Positions 1 to 11,587 are shown, counted from the first letter of the stretch. The stretch is DNA of 64,000 nucleotides from Oncomelania hupensis (GCA_036898135.1 CM072512.1:5186446-5250445); one strand, 5' to 3'. Made by a program: numbers and translations. The notes: generated by a model not told the origin, from the letters alone.

Positions 1-295
1 GCTGCTCGGCCGCTGACAGGCCGGCGTGGGGAAGGGAAGGGGTCGAGGAAGAGGAGGATTTGGCTCTAGGGAGTGTTCCGAGGACACGCAAGCCTCCCAT
101 CCCACCTCGCGTCGGCGGGGATGGAGCCCCACGAGCCGAGGACGACCCAGGGGGGCTGAGTGGTCCCCCTTTCTGGAACATCTGCCTAGCAGCTTGAGTG
201 CGGGGAAAGGTAGCGGTGGAGGAGCGAGGGGTAGAAGCAGGGGCAGGGCCTGGGGGTGGTGGCTCCGAAGCTACAAGAAATAAAATCAGGACGAA
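1..295. other. GC-rich edge segment with an RG-rich open frame
   Basis: This segment is far more GC-rich than the sequence to its right. A plus-strand frame (26-283) reads as Gly/Arg/Ser-rich protein with RGRGRG runs and is followed at about 281 by AATAAA. It could be the 3' end of a gene or retroelement frame entering from the left edge, or simply low-complexity sequence. No domain is recognisable and no start can be assigned. Confidence 0.2.
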
Positions 296-340
296 GCATG
301 CTCAGTATGGCAACACCAAAAACAACCCTGAAGGAAAAAC

Positions 341-1105
341 ATGTGTACTTCAATAATCAACATAAAGAAATTGACAGTCAATAAGTGTGCTTTTCTCTAG
401 TCAACATAAAGAAATAAATAGTCAATAAGTGTGCTTCTCTAGTCAATACAATGAAATAAACAGTCAATAAGTGTGCTTCTCTAGTCATCATAACAAAATC
501 AACAGTCAATAAGTGTGCTTCTCTAGTCAGCATAAAGAAAACAACAGTCAATAAGTGTGCTTCTCTAGTCAGCACAAAGAAATCAACAGTTAATCAGAAT
601 ACTTCTCTAGTCAACAAAGAAATCAACAGTCAATAAGTGTACTTCTCTAGTCAGCACAAAGAAATCAACAGTCAATAAGTGTGCTTCTCTAGTCAACACG
701 AAGAAATCAACAGTCAATAAGTATATTTCTCTAGTCAACACAAAGAAATCAACAGTCAATAAGTGTACTTCTCTAGTCAACACAAAGAAATCAACAGTCA
801 ATAAGTGTACTTCTCTAGTCATCAACACAAAGAAATCATCAGTCAATAAGTGTACTTCTCTAGTCAACACAAAGAAATCAACAGTCAATAAGTGTACTTC
901 TCTAGTCAACACGAAGAAATCAACAGTCAATAAGTATATTTCTCTAGTCAACACAAAGAAATCAACAGTCAATAAGTGTACTTCTCTAGTCAACACAAAG
1001 AAATCATCAGTCAATAAGTGTACTTCTCTAGTCAACACAAAGAAATCATCAGCCAATAAGTGTACTTCTCTAGTCAACACAAAGAAATCAACAGTCAATA
1101 AATAC
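341..1105. repeat. 42-bp minisatellite, about 18 copies
   Basis: The tandem unit carries the blocks AAAGAAATCAACAGTCAATA and GTGTACTTCTCTAGTCAACA. The period is 42 bp, with one copy enlarged by 3 bp near 820. Because 42 is a multiple of three, the minus strand stays open and reads as repeated 14-residue VHLLTVDFFVLTRE. I treat that as a by-product of the period. The array lies about 1.05 kb downstream of the stop of the long minus-strand gene and may be in its 3' flank or 3' UTR. Confidence 0.9.
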
Positions 1106-2155
1106 ACTAACAATTTGTTTACTGTGCATAGAAATAATGGCAAAATATTGCTTCATGAATAAACTTTAAATATAAGATTTCTTAACGGTAAAATGATGAA
1201 ATAATATCTCTAAATGATGAAAACAGTCTGTAATTATAACCTTAAATACATCACTACAGAGTAGTTGAACACAAGTCAATACAGGCAAGAAAGCAAACTC
1301 AACTGTGATTCGTGAAACAAACTAAATACATAGTTTTAGTTGTTCGTCAGTTGATATTAAACAGTGTTCAATAATTGCAAATAAACAAACTTAACGTAAT
1401 ATGCAGGAATACAAACGCTTAAACAAAAATGTGAAGTTTTATAAAGAAATTATTGAGAAAAGCAAGGATTAATTTTTTTAAATAGTAATACTAATTAGTA
1501 GGCATGGAGTTGCAGGCGGGCAACCAAATCAGGAAACTAAACATTAGAAATCACGCACAACTGTTGATACAGATTTAAAAAAAAAAAAAAAAAAAACACG
1601 AAAGAAACCCAACTTGTTGAGTTGTTTTTTTTTCTTTAAATCCGTTAAGGGCAACTCTTGTTTTTTAGACTCGACAATAAAATTGTGATATGTGTCGTAG
1701 TAAGTGTGAGGAAAGATACAAAACGGACAAAGTCTATGATGCACCCAATGAAACGAAACTACAGAGACACACAAAACACACAACAAAACACAACATGACA
1801 TTTAACAAGTAAGCATATATACAGTAAAATAACAGAAAGTGCTTCCTTCAAAGCAGGGTTTCCAACTGTACATCCTCAGAACTTTCAAAGTCGACGTGAA
1901 AACAAAATAGAGGAGAAAACGTGATAATCGCAACCAAGTACAACCAAAACTGTTGATATAAAAAGAACGTTTTGCAGCAGCAGGTCGTGTAATGAACCCA
2001 AATCAGCACAACACCATTCATTCAAAACAACATGGTCAATGCGATACCGCACATCTACAGAAGCGGGACAACAATTATTTAAATGTTACAAAAAGGACCG
2101 ATAACCCAGGTCCGTCATGAACAAGTTCTGGTTATCTGTTCCTTTTGTAATGAAG
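1106..2155. other. A/T-rich 3' flank of the long minus-strand gene
   Basis: There is no convincing coding sequence on either strand. It includes an A-run at about 1574-1595 and several short A/T runs. It should contain the 3' UTR of the minus-strand gene, but I do not see a canonical AATAAA on that strand (TTTATT on the plus strand). Confidence 0.4.
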
Positions 2156-5100
2156 CTATCCAGTGTCAGTACCAGCCGTTTTGTACAACAGTGATTTACC
2201 TTGCTCAGCGTCAGCGCCATACCACACGGCACCCGTGGACACGCAGTATACTCCGCTGTAGTTGCCGCTGCTGTGTTCAGAGTCTGACGACTTACTGCGC
2301 CGATGGAGCCGCGATCGTGGCAGCGGTTGGGGCAGTTTGGGTGATTTAGGGGGTCGTCGGGACGGTTCCGGTGGCACTGCATTGGCGTCAAGATGCTGAG
2401 TTGCCTTGTCTGGTGGAGTATCGTGAAGTGTTCTGTTTAATTGTGGAGTACTGTTCACTGTAACTGTTGTTGGTCTAGCTTGAGGATATGCGGTTCTGTC
2501 GTGCGCCGAAGAAGTTCTAGATAAAGAAGGTTGAGATCGTGATCTGGTAGCTGGGATGTGGGATCTAGGTTTGACCACAGGGAAAGGTTGAGGCTGTGAT
2601 CTGAGAGTATGTGGCATAGAAACTTGATTGTGACTTGCATCAGATCGGACTCCTCTATCACTGAATGATCTGTCTAAAGTTCTTCCCCTGTGGTCACCAC
2701 CTTTAGTTTGAAAGCTTGGTGTTCTTGCAGACTGCTGATGAGAACTCTCCCACTTCTCACTCCCTCTCACCTTATGTGGTCCTTGTGTTCTCACACTTCC
2801 AGCCCACCGACTTTGCTGCAGTTTAAGGTCGTCTGTCTGAGGATAGGCAGATGTAAAGACTGTCTGTTCGTTGACATACTGGTGAGTCAGTTCTCTTCTG
2901 TCCATTGCGGGGATCATGCTGACTTGCTGCTGCTGGGGCACTGAAGAACTAGCGCTCGCTGAATACGGGGGTGGAGGTCTGTCAGGAATAAAGCCTTGTG
3001 CAGCGTAGTACTGCGGAGGTTGTGGTGGCAGAGTCCTGCCAGGAACAAAGCCAGGTCTGCCACTCTGCTGCCACTCAGAGCCAATCTGGTCAAAGTATTC
3101 CATCGTCATGCGGCTGACATTAGAAGGTCTATGGTCCTTCTTTCTGGGAACGTCAAGCTTTCTGCCCGATGCTGTAGCAGTGACCTCTCTGAGGATGTCT
3201 TCTGGAGGAAGGTATGGGTCATATCGCCCTCTGGCGGTGTAGTCTACCCAAGCCTTCACTGCTTGCTGTCTGGGAGAGCCATTGGTGTCTTCACCTGGTG
3301 TGAATCGTTCGCTTGCCGATACCTGATCAACGTAGTGCTGGCGAATATCAACTAGATCGCCTGACACTGTGCGAGGAACTCTAGATGACATTCTTTGAGC
3401 GACAACAGCATTATCTTCATCCATTTTATCCAGACCAGTCTGGGACTTTGCTGACCTGGGTCTTCTTGGTTGATCACTGGCGCCACTAAAAGACAGGTCA
3501 GACTCAGACCTAGACTTCGACCTGTTGCTATCGCTACGTTCAAATATATTCCGCAGTTGAGATACAGATGTTCCAGAACTTTGTAGCTCTTCGTGACCAT
3601 CTTCGTCGTCAGTGTCCTTGATGATGAAGGTGTCGGTGCTGTCGACCGAGGAGTTGTTGAAGTTGGGGTTAGGCACTGGTGGTCTTGCTTCACGTGTTGG
3701 ATTCCAGCTTTTCTCAACATCCCTGTAGATGTCTGCCACAGCGGTCCACTTCCGCAGCTGTCCGTACTGCTTGTCTGACCCCTCGTTGTCCTCATCCACC
3801 GCAGAACCCCCGCTGACAGCACCTGCTGTAGGCCTCGACCCCACACCTGCAGGCGCCATGTCAGGTCCTTTTAAGGTACTCTGCAAAGGAGTATAACTGG
3901 CCGTTTCCCGGATGTTCACTGGCCTTGCTGGATCTCTGCGTTTGGCGTAAGATACATCTCCAATCTTTGGCACAGCCTTACTATGTGAAGGCACCGACTC
4001 TTTGTCAAAGAGGGACTTGGATGGCATAGGTTCTGTCTGTCTGATTTGCGACTGACTTAAGTTTTTCAGTGAGGAAACTTTTGGATCATGCTGAGAGGAA
4101 TAAAGCTTAAAGCCCATGGAAGAGGACTTCTTTGGAGGAACTTCTGGGGGCAATTTCTTCTCTGTGGTCGAAAGTGTGGACTGTGAAGTTGTTGGGACTT
4201 GAGGGTGTCTCACTAAAGGGGATGATACAGACTTGGGCACTAGCGGACTATGAGTTCTCAGTCCCGTGTTGCATTCTCTGCCTATTGTTATTTGTTCGGA
4301 GGTTTGTGCAGGAAATCCACCTTTGTTGGCATCTGTGAGAGACTTTTTCATCCACTGCGGCTTGTTAGTAATAAACTCGTTATTAGTACAAATATTTCTT
4401 AGATTCGTCACACGGAACACGGCCCCTTTGCCCGTTGTGGCACTGTATGGCAGAGACATCTCGCTGTCCATTTTATCCTGAACTACTGAATCAGAAGGTT
4501 TATCTAATGAATCAATGAAAAATGGTTTAGATTGCAGCATATGTGAACTCATGCTGTACTCGTTTTTATCAATACCTGAATTTTGTGGAGTATATTTTGG
4601 GAGAGCGGTCTTAGGTACTGGTGGGATGTGCGCTCGTTGTCTGAAAGATTCCGATTTTGGGTCAGCACTATCACCGTCATCGTTTCTGCAAGACAGAAAG
4701 TCTGGGTTTTCCACCTGTACAATGTCTGGCATGGCTGAATAACGTTGTCTCAGCTGTCTCAACTCAGCATCTGTGCTGTCCATACTGTCTGACAACGACA
4801 AGGGTCTATTTCTCCAATCGTCATTTACTTCTTTTATTACGGGGGACCCGACAGATGGCCTGAGTTCGGGGACAAGGGTAGGGGAAGAAGGCTCTTTTAC
4901 CTCCACAGGGCCAAACTTGACAGTCAAGCCTGACCTTGGTTTGGATGGAGATGCGACCACAATAATTTCAGCACCTGTGTCCGGTTCATCACTTACAGCG
5001 TTGATTGTAGGAGTCTTCACGTCTTTATTGTCATTGTTATCGGCGCTAAAGAAGGTGTCTTTAGTGGACTGTGATCTAGGCAAAGTGGCCAAAGAAGTGC

Positions 5101-6817
5101 TTTTGAGGGCAGAGTTTGGAGCTGACACAGACCTGATGTGAAGACTGCTCTCCTCTCTCTCCTCCTTGGTCAATTTCTTGATTTCCTGCACGTACACTTC
5201 GTACTCGTTTTGTGGCTCGTCGATGTGTGTTCCATAGATGGCTCGCTGCCTGGCCTTCTTGGCCGCACTGTTCATAATCTCCAGATAGGACTGGGTAACG
5301 GGGTTTGTCACTTCTCTGGAACTTTTGAAACCTTTACTGCCAAAGTACTCTGACTGCATAACTGAGGGATTATCTTTCTTCAAATTCAAAACAGTAGGTC
5401 TCGATGCGTCAATTGAGATTGTTCCAACGTCTTTTTGTTCGTTAAGACGGCTGGTGTTTCTTGCTCCCATTTCCCTCTTGATTTCATCCTTCAATTGCTT
5501 CGTACTAGATGTCCCTCCAAATTTCTCATACAATTCTCCGAAAGAAACGGCTCTTTTGACCTCTGTATCCTTGGCGGAGGAGGAGGTGGGTGACTTGTTG
5601 CTGTCCCCAACCCTATCACAGTCAAAAGTCCTCACCTTCTCTTTGAAACTTCTGTCTTTTCTCTTCTTCAAATCGAAATCCTTGTCAGGACTCCACTGCA
5701 GCTGCTCCGTCTTGTCCATGTTGAAGAAGAATTCCTTATTCTTTCTGGCTTCTTTGAGCTCCGAGTATAGTTCTTGTAGTTCTTCCTTGGAGCGGAAATC
5801 CTGCACTGGGTTACTACTGTCCTTGTCTACAGCCGTCACGCCTTGATCTACCGAACCAGGCGTTGAGGTCACACTCTTCTCCTGGTTCAGTTCTCCGATT
5901 CGTTCCACCATAGCGAAGTGTTTCTGCAGCTTGAGGAACTTCTCTGACCTGCCAGAAGAGTAGAGCAGTCCCGCAGCGTAGGACTGATAGGTGTAGGGGT
6001 CTAAGCGAGATGACTTGTCACTGGCCACAGAATCTCCTCTGCAAGACGAAGCCCTGATGTTCGGTCTTTTCCAATGTGAAGTTGATGATGAAGCACCGAG
6101 CACACCTCCGTCGTCATCAGCGTAATCCCTTTGCTGCCAGGGAGATGCTTGGTGTTGGCCACTTCTGTGGAGGTGTTCTTCGTCATCGAAGTCTTCACCT
6201 TCGTGGTCGTACTCTTCTGCTTCTGAATCGTGCAGAGAGGAGTGCGGGTACATACCACCATCAGCTGGGTCAGAACCTTCCCTGGCAGATGTGGTGTCAT
6301 CAGATGCAAGACTGGTATCGTTTACATTAAAGTTCAGTTGCGATCTGTGACTTTGAACGTGAGAGTCACTGGGACCAACATCCTGCCTTGTGTACTGTGG
6401 CCGATCATCTTTTTTATTCTGGCTCACACATCTGTTAGACAGATCCTTCATGAAATCACTTCTGAACTCGGTACGCTCTTCCTCGTGATCGTGATAGCGT
6501 TCTACGCGTCGGTCATTGTACGGTCTATTCACCGAGTGACCGCTACTGTATGTCCTATGCTCTGAATTGCCCCGCTTTCTGTTAAATTCAACATCACGGC
6601 AATCGACGCCAATGTTATGATGTGTACCAGAGTCGTATCCAGATGATTCTGGGCCACGGTAAATAATATAACCCCGCCCTTCAGATTGTAGTGAAGGTCT
6701 GTCCTCCAACTGCCAGCCTCTTTCAGTTTCAGTGTGAGGAGATTCAGCCAGTGAATCATCAAAGCTCTGAGTATACACGTACTTCTGCCAGGCAGGTGTT
6801 TTGGCCGACAGTTCCAT
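2156..6817 (-). CDS. Long single-exon Ser/Pro-rich scaffold-like protein, unidentified
   Basis: An uninterrupted frame runs from ATG at 6817 to TAG at 2158-2156, 1,553 codons. The ATG has G at -3 and G at +4. The frame stays open for 11 more codons upstream, to a TTG, and an in-frame TAA follows just beyond, so this ATG is the natural start. There is no signal peptide or membrane segment. The composition is Ser/Thr/Pro/Asp/Arg-rich, as in disordered adaptor proteins. More ordered, conserved-looking blocks are at residues about 273-312 (DPYTYQSYAAG), 343-399 (ELYSELKEARKNKEFF), 423-452 (SFGELYEKFGG), 507-560 (SYLEIMNSAAKKARQ, EYEVYVQEIKKL) and about 1085 (SQLRNIFE). An acidic stretch lies near 200-215. 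Proline ligands include LPPEVPPKK (about 889) and a PPPPY WW-type motif (about 1281). The tail holds PKSPKLPQPLPRSR. A cytoskeletal or SH3/WW-binding scaffold is a guess. I do not recognise the family. Confidence 0.85.
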   Translation of the reverse strand: MELSAKTPAWQKYVYTQSFDDSLAESPHTETERGWQLEDRPSLQSEGRGYIIYRGPESSGYDSGTHHNIGVDCRDVEFNRKRGNSEHRTYSSGHSVNRPYNDRRVERYHDHEEERTEFRSDFMKDLSNRCVSQNKKDDRPQYTRQDVGPSDSHVQSHRSQLNFNVNDTSLASDDTTSAREGSDPADGGMYPHSSLHDSEAEEYDHEGEDFDDEEHLHRSGQHQASPWQQRDYADDDGGVLGASSSTSHWKRPNIRASSCRGDSVASDKSSRLDPYTYQSYAAGLLYSSGRSEKFLKLQKHFAMVERIGELNQEKSVTSTPGSVDQGVTAVDKDSSNPVQDFRSKEELQELYSELKEARKNKEFFFNMDKTEQLQWSPDKDFDLKKRKDRSFKEKVRTFDCDRVGDSNKSPTSSSAKDTEVKRAVSFGELYEKFGGTSSTKQLKDEIKREMGARNTSRLNEQKDVGTISIDASRPTVLNLKKDNPSVMQSEYFGSKGFKSSREVTNPVTQSYLEIMNSAAKKARQRAIYGTHIDEPQNEYEVYVQEIKKLTKEEREESSLHIRSVSAPNSALKSTSLATLPRSQSTKDTFFSADNNDNKDVKTPTINAVSDEPDTGAEIIVVASPSKPRSGLTVKFGPVEVKEPSSPTLVPELRPSVGSPVIKEVNDDWRNRPLSLSDSMDSTDAELRQLRQRYSAMPDIVQVENPDFLSCRNDDGDSADPKSESFRQRAHIPPVPKTALPKYTPQNSGIDKNEYSMSSHMLQSKPFFIDSLDKPSDSVVQDKMDSEMSLPYSATTGKGAVFRVTNLRNICTNNEFITNKPQWMKKSLTDANKGGFPAQTSEQITIGRECNTGLRTHSPLVPKSVSSPLVRHPQVPTTSQSTLSTTEKKLPPEVPPKKSSSMGFKLYSSQHDPKVSSLKNLSQSQIRQTEPMPSKSLFDKESVPSHSKAVPKIGDVSYAKRRDPARPVNIRETASYTPLQSTLKGPDMAPAGVGSRPTAGAVSGGSAVDEDNEGSDKQYGQLRKWTAVADIYRDVEKSWNPTREARPPVPNPNFNNSSVDSTDTFIIKDTDDEDGHEELQSSGTSVSQLRNIFERSDSNRSKSRSESDLSFSGASDQPRRPRSAKSQTGLDKMDEDNAVVAQRMSSRVPRTVSGDLVDIRQHYVDQVSASERFTPGEDTNGSPRQQAVKAWVDYTARGRYDPYLPPEDILREVTATASGRKLDVPRKKDHRPSNVSRMTMEYFDQIGSEWQQSGRPGFVPGRTLPPQPPQYYAAQGFIPDRPPPPYSASASSSVPQQQQVSMIPAMDRRELTHQYVNEQTVFTSAYPQTDDLKLQQSRWAGSVRTQGPHKVRGSEKWESSHQQSARTPSFQTKGGDHRGRTLDRSFSDRGVRSDASHNQVSMPHTLRSQPQPFPVVKPRSHIPATRSRSQPSLSRTSSAHDRTAYPQARPTTVTVNSTPQLNRTLHDTPPDKATQHLDANAVPPEPSRRPPKSPKLPQPLPRSRLHRRSKSSDSEHSSGNYSGVYCVSTGAVWYGADAEQGKSLLYKTAGTDTG

Positions 6818-7274
6818 TGCGAAGGGATATCGATTCACACTTTGTTCCAATACCTCACACAGCAGTTAATCCATCAACCTGTCAATTTCATAATGGGGGT
6901 GATAATGGCAAGTTTACACTTCCGGGCACCGGAAGCGGTAGCTTCACAGATAATGGATTTCAAACCGGCGGTTCCTGCAGTTCACAACACCGTTTATATT
7001 GCAGCCACAGGCTTTTCACTGAAGTCATCACACATGGTACGTTGAGTCAGGTGCGGTGTCCAGTGTTAAAATCAATACTGGCTGGAGCACATATTCATCT
7101 ACGTAATAAGCAGTACATCATCCACTGTTCGTTTAACATCTATCATGTTCTTTTTTTTTTCAATGTCGATGTGTTTTCAAGTCAATGTTCACAATATCAA
7201 TCAGTATAATTTCACGTTAATGTAGAATGTAAATGAATTCATCCAGGTGTAAATCCAAGGTATGGTATCCTTAC
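6818..7274. other. 5' flank of the long gene
   Basis: This interval lies between the ATG at 6817 and the candidate microexon. On the minus strand, AG acceptors are available at 6854, 6846 and 6881, none with a strong pyrimidine tract, so the 5' UTR boundary is unresolved. Only the acceptor at 6854 would keep the long frame open from an upstream exon, in phase 0. No other feature is seen. Confidence 0.3.
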
Positions 7275-7300
7275 CGTATCCAAACTGAGGATTAAGAAAC
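7275..7300 (-). other. Candidate 26-nt microexon
   Basis: On the minus strand a strong pyrimidine tract (CTTCTCTTTTTTTTCAG) immediately precedes 26 nt, which are followed by the donor GTAAGGA. Both splice sites are close to ideal, which is unusual for such a short stretch by chance. In one phase it reads FLNPQFGY and in another FLILSLDT, which ends in phase 0. It lies about 460 nt upstream of the ATG of the long gene and could be a 5' UTR or alternative coding exon of it. Transcript data are needed to decide. Confidence 0.35.
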
Positions 7301-10225
7301 CTGAAAAAAAAGAGAAGACGGCATGTGAGCAACGAACATCAACATCCTCAATGGCTACATAAAATAAATACTAAACATACGTCCAAATCGATACCTTAAG
7401 CAAACAAAATACACTCACAATATTTCTCTCGTTTTCCCATGAACTAATTAAACTTCAGTTTGAACTAGTGTTCATTTATATGGCGCACAACTTCAAAGCA
7501 CAAAGACACTCATGGCGCTGCTTTATCGTTAAACCATCTTGGGTGAAAATCGATGTACAATATTGCAGAAAAAGATGCAGAGTGTTAAAGGTACACATCT
7601 CACGTTAGGTTTAAGGGAGAAAACTCTAGAGTGAAGGGGGCATACACAAACAATGAAAATCCAAAGCGTTGTTTATGTGAGGATTAGCTCCGAAGTCCTC
7701 TACACAGTTCTAATCCTATTAAAAACCTGCACACTAACGGTGGTGTAATGACTTTTAAGCCCCAGGCCCTCAGTTGTACAACATCACACTTAGACTAATC
7801 CGCTGGACAGCTTGGGACTGGCTAATTACTTTGTATTAGCAAACCCGCCAACAGCCGTGTGGACTTTTTCTATGACAACTTCAAAGACGGGCAACACGTG
7901 TTGTGGATACAAACACACAGCATTATTGACAGGTTACAGTAATTTCCGAAAACGACCTCTCGGTAGATATGACAGAAGTCTTGCTATATATGGTCGCAAT
8001 TCTCAGCTCACAGAATTACTCAAGGCGCTAGTTTTCGTTGACGGAATGTAATCAAAACTGTTATTTCACAAGCTTACGTTGGCGTGTGTAACACTGATGC
8101 TTAACTGGAACAAACAGCTATCTGCATCACAAATAACACATTAAACCACAAATAAATGCTTCAGTAAAAACTAAACTTCGCGTTGGGAATCAAACTGTTA
8201 AGTTTACTGGGGTTGGGGAGACAAGGTTCTATCCGCTGAAATAAAGCAACGCAAGCAAGAAACAAATAAGGATCAATAAACATGCAACAAAATAATATTA
8301 AATATCACTGAATAGCAGCGACCGAAACGGAAAATCAACAGGAAAATGAAAGCACACGGTCTTATTCGCAACAATGCAGTCCTTACAAATCGTACAACAA
8401 GCGTTTTTGAGTCCTTAGTGTTTGGAGAATTGCGCTGTATAAAATTTTCTTTTTGTAATGAAGCGCTTTAAAAAAGAAGTGCTAAAACGGATGCACATGT
8501 TTTGTCTGTGATGGTTGCGGTGTTGTGGTCTGTGGTTTTGATCATGGGCTGAGAACAAGATGGCGTTATCTGCAAACAGCAATGACTACAACGTGAACGT
8601 GCATCGCAAGTCCCCGATAGTTACTGATTATGTCAACGACACAGTTCTAATTTGGCTCAACTGAAAGCTAAACATATTACTATTCTGTCTTGATTGTCAC
8701 ATAATCTACTTAAACATGGATATCACAATCTTGACTGACGTGTTCTTTAACAAATATCATGTATTATTATTTCTCAGTAAACAATTTTGATTTTAAAGTC
8801 AGTCCAAACCAATCTCAGGAATCTAAACGTTGGCGTTTTAACAGTTGTCGTTGTCTTCACCTTCAACATCCTCAAGAAATTGTTTCTTATTTGTAAGACC
8901 CTATTTTCACATTCCAAACACAGTTCCAACTTTGCTTACATTATCACACAAGGTATCAGAAAAAGAAAAACAAAAGACACTTTTTTAAAAACACAAAGTT
9001 GGAACTCGTCTTTCAATCTAGTCTATAAATACAACTCGATCTTACCAGCGAAGTCTATCACTTTGAAATAACAACCTGCAGTTTGACCACCTTATAAATG
9101 ACGTTCACATGAAGCCTAACACATTTTACCATTGAACTCTTAAACTGCAAAGGCCCAGGACTGAGGAAGACTGAATCTTCACCAAGACTAAGAAACCAGC
9201 TTGACACGCCACTGCGCTTTGAACAGCTTGCATGGCACAGATGTTGTTGCCGCTGCTGTGACAAAATGTCGATGAAACTGCATCAGCAGCACGGTTCTAT
9301 CAGTGTTCTATTGACTTTACCCCGACAATTACGTCTCCATAGCAACCGAGACTAATGACAGAAATCTACATTTAATAACATCGCAGAGCCGTGGTTAATT
9401 AACAGAGGTGTGTCACTATAACTCCATTTTTTTAGGACGTAGATAAAGTGTTAGGCATTTGTAATTAATTAGGTTTTAATAATATTACAATAACGTCTAC
9501 AGAGACAGGAAATCTTTTTTTTTAACATTGCAATATCATTTTTTATTACAATAACATCAACAGAACTGTAACAAATGACTGAAATCCACGCCTAATAACA
9601 ACAATGACACCGAGACGGATGGGGACTAGTTTGAAATAAATACATATAATAATCGCTTAATGACTGCCGTTCTCATTGCGAACATCGTAATTCCGCACCT
9701 TTGAGCCCAACTGCTGGTGACTTGTATAGCGCCATCTGTCCATGCTCAGATGTGATTAACACAAATCTAACACAACATAAGCGACGCGAAGGGCTGATAT
9801 AATGAGCAATTATCGGTCGTTACTAGCCAAACACCTTATCCAGCCTATGCGATGCTTATGTGTAACACTAACAGTGGCTGCCTAATCCTCACACACCAAT
9901 ACGATCAAAGTATTGACTGCAGCCAATTGAGGCTAAGGCTTCAATCATTATTCAGGAAAAATCAACTTTGTTGTGTGTTCTTGATGATGGAGACCTCATC
10001 CTGCTCTTCGTTGTGTATAGCAGTCAAAGTCAAGACGCTTTTGTCTCGTTCTTTGTAGACCAATGTTTGTACCGATGTGTCACGAATGTGTACAGTGCAA
10101 TTTGTAAGGACTACATCGCTTGAAGACCTTAACAACAATACATAGCGAAATAGAGCCAACGCAAAATGAACAATACAGCTACCAAAATCATAATAAAGCA
10201 AATATAACATTAGGTACTAGAAGCA
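7301..10225. other. Non-coding interval, nothing recognised
   Basis: The sequence is A/T-rich with only short open frames, without codon-like composition and without a repeat family that I can match elsewhere in the window. It is best read as intron or intergenic DNA upstream of the long minus-strand gene. Confidence 0.5.
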
Positions 10226-10229
10226 TTAG

Positions 10230-10236
10230 AGAGAGA

Positions 10237-10317
<81 letters not shown>
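10230..10317. repeat. (GA)n microsatellite
   Basis: Almost pure GA dinucleotides, continuing to about 10400 as GGGA/GAGA-rich sequence with G-runs. Long Ser/Leu or Arg/Glu frames across it are artefacts. Confidence 0.95.
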
Positions 10318-10318
<1 letters not shown>

Positions 10319-10514
10319 CAAGAAGGTGGACGAGGATGGAGAGAGAGAGAGGAAGGGAGGGAGTGAGGGAGGGAGGGAGGGAGAGAGAGAGAAAAAAAGA
10401 GGGAGAAATGGGATGGGTGGTGGTTAAGGGAATTAGAGATTGAAAAAAAAGGGGGGGAGGGAGAGAAGATGAGGAAAAATCATATGAAATCAAACCAAAA
10501 AAGCAGCTACTTAC

Positions 10515-10640
10515 TGAAAACTGAAGTCCTAGCTGTGTTGTAGAAAATTGTGAGGGAGAGCCAGTGGGGAAAAGTGCCGCGTGCTGTGATATCCCAGTAC
10601 AACACATAAACCACCTCTCTCTTCTTCACCATCCACCGTC
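10515..10640 (-). other. Candidate coding exon with GTAAGT donor
   Basis: The minus strand is open through this segment and ends at a consensus donor (GTAAGTAG at 10514 downwards). The encoded peptide contains RWMVKKREVVYVLYWDI and ends near TARTSVFS, with protein-like composition. The acceptor is uncertain: CCAGTGACAG before 10640 gives a 126-nt exon, but it lacks a pyrimidine tract and other AGs lie further up. With that acceptor it takes up the single trailing base of the candidate exon at 18878-19035 (codon AGA). Family not recognised. Confidence 0.25.
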
Positions 10641-10749
10641 CTGTCACTGGACGCTTTGCCCTGCTCTCAAAACTGGTCACGCAATAGCAAGGCGAGCGAG
10701 GCTTAGCAAGAGCGGATGAATGAACAAGTGTGACATGACCAAATAACAT

Positions 10750-11470
10750 TCATGCACATTGAATTAAACTCACAAAGACCTGAACAGATGTTTGTGGATC
10801 ATACGCACGTTGCTTATTCTGTTGATGTGTGTAGTTTCATAATGATCCAGGTAATTGTGTTAGTATTACAGCAATTACTGCCTACAAAATAACATTTCAC
10901 AGGTTTACCAAGATTTACTTTTATCATTAACGTTTATTGATTTTCTTTTCGTGTTCAGTTTCTAATTGATATAAACCTAATTATTGTTTTATTTCATTCG
11001 GGATTGAAGGTTACGACGAAGATTTTCCACTTCTTTACATTTGTTTTAGTTGTTAATACAACCTATCTCTTGCCTCACTGATCGCGACGAGTTTTTAGAC
11101 ACGGCAACCTCTGATATGACGAAAGCGCGTTTCTCACCTGACCCTACCAATATCGGCTCAATGGTAATCAGTGCTTCATACTGATACCAACCATTTGTGA
11201 CATGTAGGGTATCAAACTACAGACTGCATATATCTGTCCATTGACATCCTGCTTGCTCTGAATGGGACTCCATATACAGTATAATGTTCATCATATCGTA
11301 TTATCATTATAACATGTGATTTGACTGCCACGCTTCACATTACTGCTTGCTTTTACTTGTACTACCTCATCCTCAAATAGTACTTTTGCCTGATTTTAAA
11401 TCTGCGAACACCCTTCGCTGAGCACGCCAAAGTTGTGGAGTCATTTCCTCGAAAACGGGGTATCCACAGT
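10750..11470. other. Non-coding interval, nothing recognised
   Basis: A/T-rich sequence with no long frame, no matched repeat and no RNA gene visible. Confidence 0.5.
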
Positions 11471-11474
11471 ATTA

Positions 11475-11554
11475 CGAAGAAGAAGAAGAAGAAGAAGAAG
11501 AAGAAGAAGAAGAAGAAGAAGAAGAAGAAGAAGAAGAAGAAGAAGAAGAAGAAG

Positions 11555-11585
<31 letters not shown>
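11475..11585. repeat. (GAA)n microsatellite, about 36 units
   Basis: A near-perfect trinucleotide run. It generates Arg-rich (plus) and Ser-rich (minus) frames that are not genes. Confidence 0.95.

Positions 11586-11587
<2 letters not shown>

Noticed and set aside
607..1143. 178-codon protein with 14-residue repeats
   Set aside because: Entirely explained by the 42-bp tandem period. No splice or start context supports it.
2156..6817. Assignment of the long protein to Shroom, SORBS or another named cytoskeletal family
   Set aside because: Some phrases feel familiar, but no diagnostic domain (SH3, LIM, PDZ, ASD2 coiled coil) is visible, so naming it would be a guess.
10230..10317. Arg/Glu- or Ser/Leu-rich proteins across GA, GAA, GAT and AAT tracts (also 11475, 25160, 45450, 52575, 56576, 61065)
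   Set aside because: Pure simple-sequence translation with no other coding signal.
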